A DNA stretch of 64,000 nt from Stenotrophobium rhamnosiphilum (GCF_003052265.1 NZ_QANS01000001.1:124001-188000), one strand, 5' to 3'; positions 23,756-32,856 are shown, numbered from the stretch's first letter. Numbers and translations are program-made. The notes: generated by a model from the sequence alone, not told the origin.

Positions 23756-25381
23756 CTAGTTGGTGTTTGCGAGCCTGTCTTCGCGAATCATCTGCGCTGC
23801 CTTCTCGGCGATCATCAGCGTTGGCGCATTGGTATTGCCGGAGGTGATGGTCGGCATGATTGAGGCGTCGGCAACACGCAGGCCTTGGACACCGCGTACA
23901 CGCAAGCGCGTGTCGACGACGGCGCTGGCATCATCTGCGCGGCCCATCTTGCAGGTGCCAACCGGATGAAAAATCGTGGTGCCGACAAGGCCAGCTGCGA
24001 CAGCTAACGCTTCATCACTGTCGTAGTGCGGGCCGGGCAGATATTCCTTCGGCTTATATGGCGCTAGCGCGGGCATGCTGACGATGTGTCGTGTCAGGCG
24101 CAGTGCGTCGGCTGCGATCTTGCGGTCTACATCGGTGGAGAGATAGCGCGGCGCAATCTGCGGTGCATCGGCGGCTTCGCGCGAAACGATCGTGGCGCTG
24201 CCTCGCGATGTTGGTCGCAGTGCACAGACACTCGCGGTGAATGCCGGGAAGCGATGCAGCGGATCGCCGAATTTGTCGAGCGACAACGGTTGCACGTGAT
24301 ATTCAAGATTCGGCGTCGTTTGCGTCGGATCCGATCGGGTGAAAGCGCCGAGCTGACTGGGCGCCATGCTCAGCGGCCCGCGACGACGGTAAAGATATTC
24401 CAGTCCCATCCGCATTTGGCCGAAGCGACTGTTGGCCAGCTGATTCAGTGAGCGAATGCCTTCAATTTGGTAAATCGAGCGCAGCTGCAAATGGTCTTGC
24501 AGGTTGGCGCCGACGCCGGGCAGATCGCTGCGTAGTGGGATGCCGAGCGTTGCGAGTTGATCTGCGTTACCAATTCCGGAGCGCTGCAAAATTGCTGGAG
24601 AGCCGATTGAACCGGCGGCCAATACCGTTTCGATGCGTGCCGACGCTTGGAAGGTCTCACCGCCCAGTGAAAATTTCACGCCACTGACGCGCGTGCCGTT
24701 AAAACTCAGTTGGTCAATCAGCGCGCCGGTGACGATGCGCAAATTGGGGCGTTTCAGCGCGGGTCGTAGAAAGGCTTTGACGGCATTCCAGCGGACGCCG
24801 CGCCGCTGAGTGACTTCAAATTTTCCAGAGCCGTTGTTGTCGCCTGTATTGAAATCCGCAGTGCGTGGAATGCCGGCCTGCTCTGCGGCGTCGGCAAAGC
24901 GATCAAGGATGTCCCAGCGCAATCGCTGTTGTTCAACGCGCAGTTCGCCGCCACTGCCATGAAAGTCGTCACCGCCACGCCAGTGATCTTCGCTGCGCTT
25001 GAACAGCGGCAGTACCTGATCCCAGCGCCATGAATCGTCGCCACTGAGTTGCGCCCACTCATCGTAGTCGCGCGTCTGGCCGCGCATGTAGATCATCGCG
25101 TTGATGGATGAGCTGCCGCCGAGCACGCGACCGCGTGCGTAGAGAATCGAACGCCCACCCAAGCCCTGTTCAGCCTCGGTGCGATAACACCAGTCGGTGC
25201 GCGGATTGCCGATGCAATAAAGGTAGCCGACTGGAATGTGGATCCAGATCCAGTTGTCCTTGCCGCCTGCTTCGAGCAACAACACCGAAACATCCGGGTC
25301 CTGCGATAGTCGATTGGCCAGTGCGCAGCCGGCCGTGCCACCGCCGACGATGATGTAGTCGTAGCTGCCGAATTCTTTCAT
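23756..25381 (-). CDS. GMC-family FAD oxidoreductase (choline/alcohol dehydrogenase-like)
   Basis: 541 residues, ATG at 25381. FAD motif YDYIIVGGGTAGCALANRL at 7-25, then LLEAGG. GMC signature 1: ARGRVLGGSSSINAMIYMRGQ (near 84-104). Signature 2: AGSIGSPAILQRSGIG (near 260). The C-terminal active-site region has IFHPVGTCKMG with the catalytic histidine, then RVADASIMPTITSGNTNAPTLMIAEK. It resembles AlkJ-type alcohol dehydrogenases that oxidise aliphatic alcohols in the membrane-associated cytosol and feed electrons to the respiratory chain. Substrate is uncertain. Confidence 0.92.
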   Translation of the reverse strand: MKEFGSYDYIIVGGGTAGCALANRLSQDPDVSVLLLEAGGKDNWIWIHIPVGYLYCIGNPRTDWCYRTEAEQGLGGRSILYARGRVLGGSSSINAMIYMRGQTRDYDEWAQLSGDDSWRWDQVLPLFKRSEDHWRGGDDFHGSGGELRVEQQRLRWDILDRFADAAEQAGIPRTADFNTGDNNGSGKFEVTQRRGVRWNAVKAFLRPALKRPNLRIVTGALIDQLSFNGTRVSGVKFSLGGETFQASARIETVLAAGSIGSPAILQRSGIGNADQLATLGIPLRSDLPGVGANLQDHLQLRSIYQIEGIRSLNQLANSRFGQMRMGLEYLYRRRGPLSMAPSQLGAFTRSDPTQTTPNLEYHVQPLSLDKFGDPLHRFPAFTASVCALRPTSRGSATIVSREAADAPQIAPRYLSTDVDRKIAADALRLTRHIVSMPALAPYKPKEYLPGPHYDSDEALAVAAGLVGTTIFHPVGTCKMGRADDASAVVDTRLRVRGVQGLRVADASIMPTITSGNTNAPTLMIAEKAAQMIREDRLANTN

Positions 25382-25403
25382 TCAGTAGGGGCGGGTCGAA
25401 TCT

Positions 25404-25640
25404 TCAACCCGCTAAGAACGATGAGCCTGATTCTTTCTTCACCCACTCTTCATCGCTTTTAACCAGCTCATCCGTGCGTTTGGCGAGCTTGATGGCAATG
25501 GCGACTGATTTCTCTACGAGTGCATCTTCGTTTGCTGCGCCCAACTCTTGCTTCTGGATGAGGCCAGAAAAGATTGTTGCAGCCATTTGCGCAACAACCG
25601 ATTCGCTGTGCTGCAGATGCATGAACTCTTCTTTGGCCAC
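25404..25640 (-). CDS. Small helical protein of unknown function
   Basis: 78 residues from a GTG at 25640 with AAGGAAA upstream; an ATG at 25622 is possible. Helical, charged, no signal peptide: HSESVVAQMAATIFSGLIQKQE, then VEKSVAIAIKLAKRTDELVKSDEEWVKK. No family recognised. It lies between the kdpE-like gene and the GMC oxidoreductase on one strand, 25 bases after the former. Confidence 0.55.
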   Translation of the reverse strand: MAKEEFMHLQHSESVVAQMAATIFSGLIQKQELGAANEDALVEKSVAIAIKLAKRTDELVKSDEEWVKKESGSSFLAG

Positions 25641-25665
25641 GATGGATTTCCTTGGAGCTTAGTTG

Positions 25666-26364
25666 TTAAACCGCGTGATCCAACATGCGATAGCCCACGC
25701 CTGGTTCATTGGCGATGTAATGCGGCTTGGCCGGATCGTCGTTGAGTTTGGCACGAAGCTGGCCGACGTAGACGCGCAGGTATTGCGTGTCGTGTTCGTG
25801 TTCTGGGCCCCACAGGGTATGCAGGATGTAGCTGTGCGTGAGCACGCGTCCGGCGTTGTGGGTGAGTAGGTGCAGGATTTCGAATTCTTTCTTCGATAGC
25901 TTTACGGCTTTGCCGGCGGCGGTGACTTCGCGGCGGCTGACGTCGATGGTGAGATCGCCGCAGCGTAGTACGGGCTGCGAAGCTTGATGGCCGTTGTGCG
26001 CGCGCAGTACGGCGCGGATGCGGGCGGAGAGTTCGGCAGCGCCAAAAGGTTTGGCGACGTAGTCGTTAGCGCCTGCATCAAGTGCGGCGACTTTTTCATC
26101 CTCGTCTTCACGCACCGACAAAATCATGACCGGCACATTGCTGCGTGAGCGCAGATCTTTCAGCACTTGTTTGCCGTCGAGATCCGGCAGGCCGAGATCC
26201 AGCAGGACAAGTTGCGGCGGGTGCTGAGCGAACTGGCTCAGGCCTTCGCGGCCACTGGCGGCTTCAATGACTTCATACCCCTGCGTTTCCAGCGCAATGC
26301 GCAGAAAGCGGCGGATCTGGGCTTCGTCGTCGACGATGAGAATGCGGATTTGGGAGGATTTCAT
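25666..26364 (-). CDS. kdpE: KdpE-like response regulator
   Basis: 232 residues from the ATG at 26364, which overlaps the sensor gene's stop (ATGA). The receiver domain has phospho-acceptor Asp56 (LVLLDLGLPDLDGK) and acidic pocket VDDE at 11-14. The C-terminal winged helix is OmpR/PhoB type (VKLSKKEFEILHLLTHNAGRVLTHSYIL ... YLRVYVGQLRAKL). KdpE activates the kdpFABC potassium pump genes under K+ limitation, but no such genes lie in this window. The assignment rests on similarity to KdpE and pairing with a KdpD-like kinase. Confidence 0.85.
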   Translation of the reverse strand: MKSSQIRILIVDDEAQIRRFLRIALETQGYEVIEAASGREGLSQFAQHPPQLVLLDLGLPDLDGKQVLKDLRSRSNVPVMILSVREDEDEKVAALDAGANDYVAKPFGAAELSARIRAVLRAHNGHQASQPVLRCGDLTIDVSRREVTAAGKAVKLSKKEFEILHLLTHNAGRVLTHSYILHTLWGPEHEHDTQYLRVYVGQLRAKLNDDPAKPHYIANEPGVGYRMLDHAV

Positions 26365-27923
26365 ACGGACTCTGCGGCTGTGAGCGGTAGGGTAAGAATC
26401 ATGCGGGTGCCCGTGGTGGCGCCTGCTTGGACAACGATATTGCCACCAAGTGCCAACATCAGACCACGACAAATTGCCAAGCCCATGCCGGTGCCAGCGG
26501 GCGAGGTGTCGCCGCGCTGCACGCGATGGAACATGTCGAAGACCTGTTCGCGCTGGGCGGGCGGAATGCCGGGGCCGTGATCTTCAATCGTAATAATTGC
26601 TTGACCTGGGGCTTGCCGCGCTTCGGCGCGGATGGTGAGCGTGATGGGTTTGCTGGCGGGTGCGTACTTGGCGGCGTTGTCGAGCAGATTGAAGAACACG
26701 CGTTCAAGCAGCACGGCGTCGGTCCAGACTTGCGGCAGCGCATCGCTGATATCGAGCGTGACGCGATGCTCGGGATAAGCATTGCTTAGTGAGCGAATCG
26801 CGGGACCGACAATCTCACGCAAGTCTACCCACGCTGCACGCGGTTTGAGTGCGCCGTAGCCGATGCGCGTCATATCCAACAGGTTTTGTACAAAGCGATT
26901 GAGGCGGCTGGATTCGTCGATGACGGTGTCGAGCAGATCATGTCGCTGACTGTCGCGCAGCTCGCTGCCGAGATCACGCAATGTTGTCGCAGCACCGATG
27001 ATGCTGGCGAGTGGTGTGCGCAGGTCATGTGAGACCGACGACAACAAGGCTTCACGCAAGCGCTCAGTTTCTTTGAGCAGTTGCGCTTGTTCCATGTGCG
27101 CAGCGAGGTTGATGCGCTCCAAGGCGATCACGGCTTGGTCGCGCATCGCCAGCAACAAATAAGTGAGATTTTGGCTGAGCGTGGCACGTGGCGTCGACAG
27201 TTTGATGCCCAACACACCGAGGGTTTGTTTACTGCCCGCGAGCGGTACAAAGCTCCAGCCACTCTCTGCACGGATGATGTCGCGGTTGGTGAAGCAGTGT
27301 TTTGCTGCTTGAGCGTCGGCCTTTGAGAGTGCAGAGCTAGCCGAGCTTTCGAGATGATCTGCGCTGTTTGCGAACAGCATGATGGTGTTGCAATTCAGTG
27401 TTGCAGAAACGTGTTGGCAAACTAGCTCAGCCAATTTTTCGCGATTGATGGCGCTGGCGATGCCGCGAGTGAAATCGTAGAGCTGATGATTCTGTCGCGC
27501 GGTTTCTTGAATGACGCTGAGTTGACTGCGCACCTGCGAAGCCAGCGTGCCCGTGATCATCGCTGCGACCATGAATGCGCCGAGGTCTAACCAATCTTGC
27601 GAGCTGGCGAGATGGAAAGTGTGCAGCGGCAGCGAGAAGCTATACGAGTAAGCCGCGTAGCTGAGCACGCCACATAACAGCGAAGGGCCAAGGCCGAGTC
27701 GCATCGCCACGATTAACACGCCGGTGAGATAAATCAGCGTAAGACTGCCGACGCTCAGCCAGATATCCAGTGCATTGGAGAGGGCGGTGCTGACGACTAC
27801 GGCGCTGATGGCGACGATGTAAGGCCAGACGCGCGATAAAAAATATGCGGCCCAATGCGGTGCAGCCGTGCTTTCTGGCTCGTTTGAAATATGCGCTGGT
27901 GCAGTATTTGTTTCGCTATTCAC
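26361..27923 (-). CDS. KdpD-like sensor kinase lacking the N-terminal sensory half
   Basis: 520 residues from a GTG at 27923. Order: four membrane helices of a DUF4118 domain (about 30-130; RVWPYIVAISAVVVSTAL through MVAAMITGTLASQV), a GAF-like domain (about 150-265), and a HisKA helix with His299 in SSVSHDLRTPLASIIGAATTLRDL. The HATPase follows, with NLLDNAAKYAP, DHGPGIPP and GTGMGLAICRGL. E. coli KdpD is about 890 residues; the cytosolic KdpD and USP-like domains before the membrane helices are missing here. So its input signal may differ. It is paired with the kdpE-like gene. Confidence 0.85.
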   Translation of the reverse strand: MNSETNTAPAHISNEPESTAAPHWAAYFLSRVWPYIVAISAVVVSTALSNALDIWLSVGSLTLIYLTGVLIVAMRLGLGPSLLCGVLSYAAYSYSFSLPLHTFHLASSQDWLDLGAFMVAAMITGTLASQVRSQLSVIQETARQNHQLYDFTRGIASAINREKLAELVCQHVSATLNCNTIMLFANSADHLESSASSALSKADAQAAKHCFTNRDIIRAESGWSFVPLAGSKQTLGVLGIKLSTPRATLSQNLTYLLLAMRDQAVIALERINLAAHMEQAQLLKETERLREALLSSVSHDLRTPLASIIGAATTLRDLGSELRDSQRHDLLDTVIDESSRLNRFVQNLLDMTRIGYGALKPRAAWVDLREIVGPAIRSLSNAYPEHRVTLDISDALPQVWTDAVLLERVFFNLLDNAAKYAPASKPITLTIRAEARQAPGQAIITIEDHGPGIPPAQREQVFDMFHRVQRGDTSPAGTGMGLAICRGLMLALGGNIVVQAGATTGTRMILTLPLTAAESV

Positions 27924-27962
27924 TGCGGCACTTTACCGCGACTGAGGCTTATAAATCCCCCA

Positions 27963-27993
27963 TAAAAAAAGGCGACCCTAGGGCCGCCCTTTA
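27963..27993 (-). terminator. Terminator after exbD
   Basis: On the minus strand AAAGGGCGGCCCTAGGGTCGCCTTTTTTTATG forms an imperfect hairpin (GGCGGCCC with GGGTCGCC) followed by seven T. It ends the tonB-exbB-exbD transcript before the sensor kinase gene. Confidence 0.65.
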
Positions 27994-28016
27994 ACTGTGC
28001 TTAGTTTTACGTATGT

Positions 28017-28442
28017 TTACTTTTTGCCTTTAACGGGCGTGGTGATAAAGCCCATCTTGTTGATGCCAGCGTTTTGCGCGTCGGCCATGATCTCGGCCAG
28101 TACTTGGTACTGCGTGATCTTGTCGGCGCGGAGCTGCAATTCAGGCTGCGGCTTTTGCGTCGCGGCTTGCTCGATACGGGCTTTCCAATCTTCCTTGCTG
28201 ATGGCGATATCGTTCCAGTACAGATTGCCGTCAGCAGTGAGCGCCAGCGTGATGATGTTGGGCTCTTCTGGATTCTTCACCGTCGATGCTTGCGGCAGGT
28301 CGATAGGAATCTTGTGCGTCATCAGCGGTGCCGTGATCATGAAGATGATCAGCAGCACCAGCATCACGTCGACCAACGGCGTGACGTTGATCTCCGACAT
28401 GGGCTGGTTGTTGTTCTGGCCTCCGCCAGCGCTGAACGCCAT
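28017..28442 (-). CDS. exbD: Biopolymer transport protein ExbD
   Basis: 141 residues; its ATG overlaps the exbB stop (TAATG). One membrane helix follows a short cytosolic N terminus: MSEINVTPLVDVMLVLLIIFMITAPLMTHKI, which carries the essential proton-path aspartate in PLVDVML. The periplasmic domain continues to GFITTPVKGKK. With ExbB it turns the proton gradient into motion of TonB. Gene order tonB-exbB-exbD is classical. Confidence 0.94.
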   Translation of the reverse strand: MAFSAGGGQNNNQPMSEINVTPLVDVMLVLLIIFMITAPLMTHKIPIDLPQASTVKNPEEPNIITLALTADGNLYWNDIAISKEDWKARIEQAATQKPQPELQLRADKITQYQVLAEIMADAQNAGINKMGFITTPVKGKK

Positions 28443-29161
28443 TAGCGTTTCTCCGTCTCTTCGGCTGCGGCGCCCGCACCGATTTCAAAGAACTGCTCAA
28501 GGTCATGCGCAAAGCTGTCGAACTTGCCAGCGATGACGCGGTTGTTACGTACGAGGAAGTTGTAACCAAGTACTGCAGGAACGGCAACGGCCAGACCAAT
28601 CGCGGTCATGATCAGTGCTTCACCAACTGGGCCAGCAACGGCGTCGAGTGAGGCTTCGCCGGTCATGCCGATTTTGATCAGCGCGTGGTAAATGCCCCAC
28701 ACCGTGCCGAACAAACCAACGAAAGGTGCGGTGTTGCCGGTGGTGGCAAGAACCGTGAGACCCACTTCAAGGCGGGCGTTTTCGCGATTCACCGACTGCG
28801 TGAGTGCGCGCACCACGAATTCGCCACGGCTCATGCTGGCGCCGAGACGACCACCAGAGTGACGATCATGTTGGATCGCTGCGTTGGCGGCGTCGAGTGC
28901 AATCTTGGAGAAGGGTTCGGTTGGAGATTCTTTCTCAAGCAATGCCACGCCTTCGCGCAGTGAAGGAGCATCCCAGAAAGCTTGCACGACGCGGTCGGCT
29001 TCAGCTTTCACCCCATAAGCGCGGATGCTTTTGGTGATGATGTAGTACCAGCTCGCAACGGACATCAGCAGCAACAGCGCCAGAACGATCAAAGCGATCA
29101 GATCTGCGTTTTGCAGCAAGTGGCCGAAGCCCATTTGGGTCAATGCGGAGGTGGAATGCAT
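28442..29161 (-). CDS. exbB: MotA/TolQ/ExbB proton channel protein
   Basis: 239 residues, ATG at 29161. Three membrane helices: DLIALIVLALLLLMSVASWYYII (20-42), GLTVLATTGNTAPFVGLFGTVWGIYHAL (about 132-160), and GEALIMTAIGLAVAVPAVLGYNFLV (about 180-205). The central motif GNTAPFVGLFGTVWG is ExbB-type. It forms the pentameric inner-membrane channel around ExbD. It is linked to tonB by a 5-base gap. Confidence 0.94.
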   Translation of the reverse strand: MHSTSALTQMGFGHLLQNADLIALIVLALLLLMSVASWYYIITKSIRAYGVKAEADRVVQAFWDAPSLREGVALLEKESPTEPFSKIALDAANAAIQHDRHSGGRLGASMSRGEFVVRALTQSVNRENARLEVGLTVLATTGNTAPFVGLFGTVWGIYHALIKIGMTGEASLDAVAGPVGEALIMTAIGLAVAVPAVLGYNFLVRNNRVIAGKFDSFAHDLEQFFEIGAGAAAEETEKR

Positions 29162-29166
29162 GAGAC

Positions 29167-29811
29167 TTATCCTTCGTTAAGGTTAAATACAAAATCTTGG
29201 AGACCCTGGCTTCTCACCGGGACGCCGTTGAATATCTGCGGTACGAATATGTACTTCATCGCAGCATTACGTGCTGCGTTGTCGAGATCAAAATTGCCGC
29301 TGGACTTGGTGACCTTGGCTTCAATCGGGATGCCCTTCTCATCAACCGTGATGAGAATAGTCACTTTACCTTCGATGCCATCACGCATTGCTTTGCGCGG
29401 ATAAACCGGCTTCACCATCACCTTGGCAATCAGATAAGTGGCGTTGCTCGGCTTTGGCGGCGGAGCAGGCGGTGGTGGCGGTGCCGGAGGAGCAGGTGGA
29501 GGTGGCGGGATTGGCGCCTGCACTGGTACTTCCGTAACAACCTTGGGCTGCTCAACAGGAATCGGCGGCGGCGGTTTTTTAACCGGTGGCGGCGGAATCG
29601 GTGGCGGCGGCTTAGGCGGCTCGGGCTCTGGTGGAGGAGGCTCGTCGATTGGCCTGATCATCGAGACCTGCATGACGACCGGAATAGGTTCTGGCTCCGG
29701 CGCAGGCGCATACGCGAAGTACCCGATCGCTGCAGCATGAAGCCCAACGATGAAGCCCATGACGACCTTGTCCGCGGTACTCCAGCTAGGTTCTATGTCG
29801 TTGGCGCTCAT
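29167..29811 (-). CDS. tonB: TonB energy transducer
   Basis: 214 residues, ATG at 29811. An N-terminal anchor helix (VVMGFIVGLHAAAIGYFAY, 16-34) with the His that couples to ExbB/D is followed by a long Pro/Glu/Lys-rich spacer (about 36-122). The C-terminal TonB domain follows (YPRKAMRDGIEGKVTILITVDEKG, then DNAARNAAMKYIFVP). It spans the periplasm to energise outer-membrane receptors for iron complexes, B12 or other ligands. No receptor gene is nearby. The low-complexity coding also gives long antisense open frames, which I treat as artefacts. Confidence 0.94.
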   Translation of the reverse strand: MSANDIEPSWSTADKVVMGFIVGLHAAAIGYFAYAPAPEPEPIPVVMQVSMIRPIDEPPPPEPEPPKPPPPIPPPPVKKPPPPIPVEQPKVVTEVPVQAPIPPPPPAPPAPPPPPAPPPKPSNATYLIAKVMVKPVYPRKAMRDGIEGKVTILITVDEKGIPIEAKVTKSSGNFDLDNAARNAAMKYIFVPQIFNGVPVRSQGLQDFVFNLNEG

Positions 29812-29861
29812 CTAATGGACGGTAGAAATATGAAGAAGAATTGGCTGGCGCAGAGGTTTTA

Positions 29862-29880
29862 GTGCTCATTTTTTGAGCAC
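29862..29880. repeat. Short palindrome upstream of tonB
   Basis: GTGCTCA, five T, TGAGCAC. A 7-bp stem about 50 bases upstream of the tonB start codon, in its probable leader or promoter. It could be an operator or leader hairpin. It is not a clear Fur box. Confidence 0.4.
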
Positions 29881-29904
29881 CGGCCGGAGGCGGGCTGGAT
29901 AGTT

Positions 29905-29923
29905 AACGAGAACTATACTCGTT
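29905..29923. promoter_or_regulatory. Possible operator between tonB and quinone oxidoreductase genes
   Basis: AACGAG - seven bases - CTCGTT, a 19-bp dyad in the centre of the 250-bp divergent region. Its spacing suits a dimeric regulator, and it could control tonB. It does not resemble the Fur consensus beyond being a 19-bp AT-leaning dyad. No other function is seen in 29812-30061. Confidence 0.35.
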
Positions 29924-30061
29924 TGGAGGTCATTATTGTGCATTGCGATTAAGCCGCAATGTTTGGGTCGACTAAAAGAATCTAAAAATAGAACTGGCAG
30001 GAATCACTTAAGATTCGGGCCCACATTTCCTTCCATCGCTGTGACAAAGAACGAGATCTAA

Positions 30062-31036
30062 ATGAAAGCGATTGTTTGCAAAGTCTTTGGTCCTCCAGAA
30101 GCCTTGGTTCTGGAAGAGGTTCCAAGCCGTCCTATAAGCCCCAGCGAAGTGCGCGTGGCAGTGAAGGCTGCGGGCATTAATTTCCCCGACACGCTGATCA
30201 TCCAAGGCAAGTACCAGATGAAGGCTGAGCCACCATTTATTCCGGGCGCGGAAGTGGCCGGTACGGTGACTGAAGTTGGCGCCAAGGTTCAGCACGTCAA
30301 AGTGGGCGATGAAGTTGCAGCGATTGTGCCGGTGGGTGGCTATGCCGAAGAAGTGGTTGCTGCGGGCGATGTGGTGATTCGTCTGCCCAAAGGCATGACG
30401 CACGCGCAGGCTGCAGGTTTCCCGTTGGTTTACGGCACCTCGATGCATGCGCTAAAGCAGCGCGGTCAGCTCAAGGCTGGCGAAACTTTGCTGGTGTTGG
30501 GCGCAGCGGGCGGCGTCGGACTTTCTGCGGTGCAGATCGGCAAATTAATGGGCGCGCGCGTGATTGCTGCGGCCAGCTCGCCAGAAAAATTAGCGCTGTG
30601 CCGTGAGCATGGTGCGGATGAAGTCATCGACTACTCCAAAGAAAGCCTCAAAGAAGCGGTCAAGAAGCTGACCAAGGGGCAGGGCGCTGATGTTATTTAT
30701 GATCCGGTAGGTGGTGATCTGGCGCAGGAGTGTTTCTCCAGCATCGCTTGGAACGGTCGTTATCTGGTGATTGGTTTTGCCTCGGGCACGATTCCAGAAG
30801 TCGCGGTGAATCGTCTGTTGCTCAAAGGCGCTTCAGCCGTCGGCGTGTTCTGGGGCGCGTTTATTGCGCGCGAACCCAAAGTCAGTGCTGAAAATTTCCA
30901 GCAACTCTTTGCCTGGTTCTTGGAGGGCAAAATGACACCGCATGTGTCTCAACAATATCCACTCGCGGATGCTCCTAAAGCATTGCGAGACATGCTGGAG
31001 CGTAAAGCGACTGGCAAACTCATTCTGGTTCCATAA
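30062..31036 (+). CDS. Zinc-free NADPH:quinone oxidoreductase family protein
   Basis: 324 residues, ATG at 30062. Medium-chain dehydrogenase/reductase fold without zinc-ligand cysteines. N-terminal catalytic domain has AAGINFPDTLIIQGKYQ and PFIPGAEVAGTVTEVG; the Rossmann domain has VLGAAGGVGLSAVQIGKLMGARVIAAASS (about 144-172). It reduces quinones or enones with NADPH in the cytosol. It resembles QorA-type and acryloyl-CoA-reductase-like proteins; substrate unsettled. The LMW-PTP gene follows immediately. Confidence 0.92.
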   Translation: MKAIVCKVFGPPEALVLEEVPSRPISPSEVRVAVKAAGINFPDTLIIQGKYQMKAEPPFIPGAEVAGTVTEVGAKVQHVKVGDEVAAIVPVGGYAEEVVAAGDVVIRLPKGMTHAQAAGFPLVYGTSMHALKQRGQLKAGETLLVLGAAGGVGLSAVQIGKLMGARVIAAASSPEKLALCREHGADEVIDYSKESLKEAVKKLTKGQGADVIYDPVGGDLAQECFSSIAWNGRYLVIGFASGTIPEVAVNRLLLKGASAVGVFWGAFIAREPKVSAENFQQLFAWFLEGKMTPHVSQQYPLADAPKALRDMLERKATGKLILVP

Positions 31037-31474
31037 GTGTTTAAAAACATCATCGTCGTTTGTACCGGCAACATCTGTCGCAGCCCGATCGCGGAGTACA
31101 TGCTGCGCGAGAAATTGGCCGGTCGTGGATTCAATATCAGCTCCGCCGGTGTCGGTGCGATGGTCAACTGGCCGGCCGATCCACCGGCCTGTTTGGTGGC
31201 CACAGCCAATGGTTTGGACATGAGCGCGCACCGCGCGCGGCAGCTGACAGTTGAGCTGCTGACCGCCAATGACCTAGTGCTGACGCTGGATCAGTCGCAT
31301 AGCAATTGGATCAATTCGCGCCACCCGCAGTTCCGTGGTCGCGTTCATAAGATATTGAAATGGCGAGAAAATAAGGATGTTGAAGATCCTTATCAGGGCC
31401 CGCCATCGGCTTTTCAAACGGCTTATCAGGATATCGAATTGGGCATTTCAGACTGGCTGAAAAAGTTGGGATGA
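31037..31474 (+). CDS. Low-molecular-weight protein-tyrosine phosphatase
   Basis: 145 residues from a GTG that begins directly after the preceding stop codon. The P-loop VCTGNICRSP has Cys9 and Arg15, and the general-acid Asp lies in VEDPYQG. Wzb/Etp-like phosphatases dephosphorylate tyrosine kinases that control capsule or exopolysaccharide export, but no such kinase or polysaccharide genes are nearby. It is probably co-transcribed with the quinone oxidoreductase. Confidence 0.92.
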   Translation: MFKNIIVVCTGNICRSPIAEYMLREKLAGRGFNISSAGVGAMVNWPADPPACLVATANGLDMSAHRARQLTVELLTANDLVLTLDQSHSNWINSRHPQFRGRVHKILKWRENKDVEDPYQGPPSAFQTAYQDIELGISDWLKKLG

Positions 31475-31483
31475 CCCATCAGC

Positions 31484-31489
31484 TATAAT
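31484..31489 (+). promoter_or_regulatory. Probable -10 element of the miaB-lnt operon
   Basis: A perfect TATAAT lies 27 bases upstream of the miaB ATG. The upstream region holds no clear TTGACA at 16-18 bases (TGGCTG is too far, TTGGGA too near), so the -35 is uncertain. Confidence 0.45.
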
Positions 31490-31515
31490 CGTGGGCCGTT
31501 TTGTCCTGCGCTTTA

Positions 31516-32856
31516 ATGTCTACCCTGCCGCCCAAAAAGCTGTTCCTCATTACCTACGGCTGCCAAATGAACGAGTACGACTCGTCCAAGATGGCCGATG
31601 TGCTCAAGCAATCGCACGGGTATGAACGAACGCAAGTCCCTGAAGAAGCGGACATCCTCCTGCTGAACACCTGCTCGGTGCGCGAAAAGGCGCAGGAGAA
31701 AGTGTTCTCTGAACTTGGCCGTTGGCGCGATTGGAAAACCGAGCGTCCGGGTCGCATCATCGGTGTCGGTGGCTGCGTTGCGAGTCAGGAAGGCGAGACC
31801 ATCACCGCACGAGCACCGCATGTGGACTTGGTGTTCGGCCCGCAAACGCTGCATCGCTTGCCTGCGCTGTTGGAAGAAACCCGCGCCAGCCATAAGCCAG
31901 CGGTGGACATCAGCTTCCCCGAAATCGAAAAATTTGATCGCATGCCGGAGCCACGCGCTGAAGGCGTGACGGCGTTCGTCAGCATCATGGAAGGCTGCTC
32001 CAAGTACTGCACTTTCTGCGTCGTGCCTTATACGCGCGGGCATGAAGTGAGCCGTCCGCTGGATGATGTGCTGGTGGAATGTGCACAGCTTGCGGCGCAA
32101 GGCGTGCGTGAAATCACGCTGCTCGGCCAGAACGTCAACGCTTATCGCGGACCGATGACAGGCACTGCCGATCTTTGCGATCTGGCACTGCTGATTAATT
32201 ATCTGGCGCGTATTCCGGGCGTCGAACGCATTCGTTACACCACTTCGCACCCGAACGAATTTAGCGACGCGCTGATTGATGCGTTTGCGGATGAACCGAA
32301 GTTGGCCAATTACTTGCATCTACCTGTGCAGTCCGGCTCGGACCGCATTCTCGGCATGATGAAACGCAATTACACCAAGGCGCAGTATTTGGACAAGATT
32401 CGTCGCGTGCGCGCGGCGCGTCCGGATATTGCGCTGTCGTCGGACTTCATCGTTGGTTTTCCGTCAGAGACGGAAGATGACTTTATGGAGACGATGGATC
32501 TGATCGCTCAAGCGCGTTTCGATAGCGCCTATAGCTTTGTCTACAGCCCGCGCCCTGGCACGCCTGCAGCGAATCTGCGTGACAACGTCACGCTGGAAGA
32601 AAAAAATCGCCGCCTCCATATTCTGCAAGCACGCATTCGTCAGATTGATGATGAGTTCAAGCAGAATCTGGTCGGCACCACGCAGCAAATTCTCGTCGAG
32701 AAACCATCGGTACGTGGGCAGGGCCGCATTGCGGGCCGCACTTCGACCAATCGCATGGTGAACTTCGAAGGCCCTGAGTCGCTGATCGGTCAACTGGTGA
32801 ATGTACACATCACCGAGACGCAGCCGAACTCATTGCGCGGACGTTTGCTCTCATGA
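31516..32856 (+). CDS. miaB: tRNA-2-methylthio-N6-dimethylallyladenosine synthase
   Basis: 446 residues from the ATG at 31516; a TTG at 31501 is in frame but unneeded. The UPF0004 domain has Cys16 in [10 protein letters not shown] and the NTCSVRE cysteine. The radical-SAM CxxxCxxC is [20 protein letters not shown] (near 150-170), with LLGQNVNAY after it. A C-terminal TRAM domain ends the protein. It adds the methylthio group to i6A37 in tRNAs reading UNN codons. It is first of five genes joined by overlaps (miaB-phoH-ybeY-corC-lnt). Confidence 0.97.
   Translation: MSTLPPKKLFLITYGCQMNEYDSSKMADVLKQSHGYERTQVPEEADILLLNTCSVREKAQEKVFSELGRWRDWKTERPGRIIGVGGCVASQEGETITARAPHVDLVFGPQTLHRLPALLEETRASHKPAVDISFPEIEKFDRMPEPRAEGVTAFVSIMEGCSKYCTFCVVPYTRGHEVSRPLDDVLVECAQLAAQGVREITLLGQNVNAYRGPMTGTADLCDLALLINYLARIPGVERIRYTTSHPNEFSDALIDAFADEPKLANYLHLPVQSGSDRILGMMKRNYTKAQYLDKIRRVRAARPDIALSSDFIVGFPSETEDDFMETMDLIAQARFDSAYSFVYSPRPGTPAANLRDNVTLEEKNRRLHILQARIRQIDDEFKQNLVGTTQQILVEKPSVRGQGRIAGRTSTNRMVNFEGPESLIGQLVNVHITETQPNSLRGRLLS

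Noticed and set aside
29197-29862. Plus-strand open frames opposite tonB
   Set aside because: They mirror the proline-rich repeats of TonB (giving Arg/Trp- or Gly-rich nonsense); the TonB frame has the anchor and C-terminal domain.
29881-29940. Fur box upstream of tonB
   Set aside because: The 19-bp dyad there (AACGAG-N7-CTCGTT) shares too little with the GATAATGATAATCATTATC consensus.
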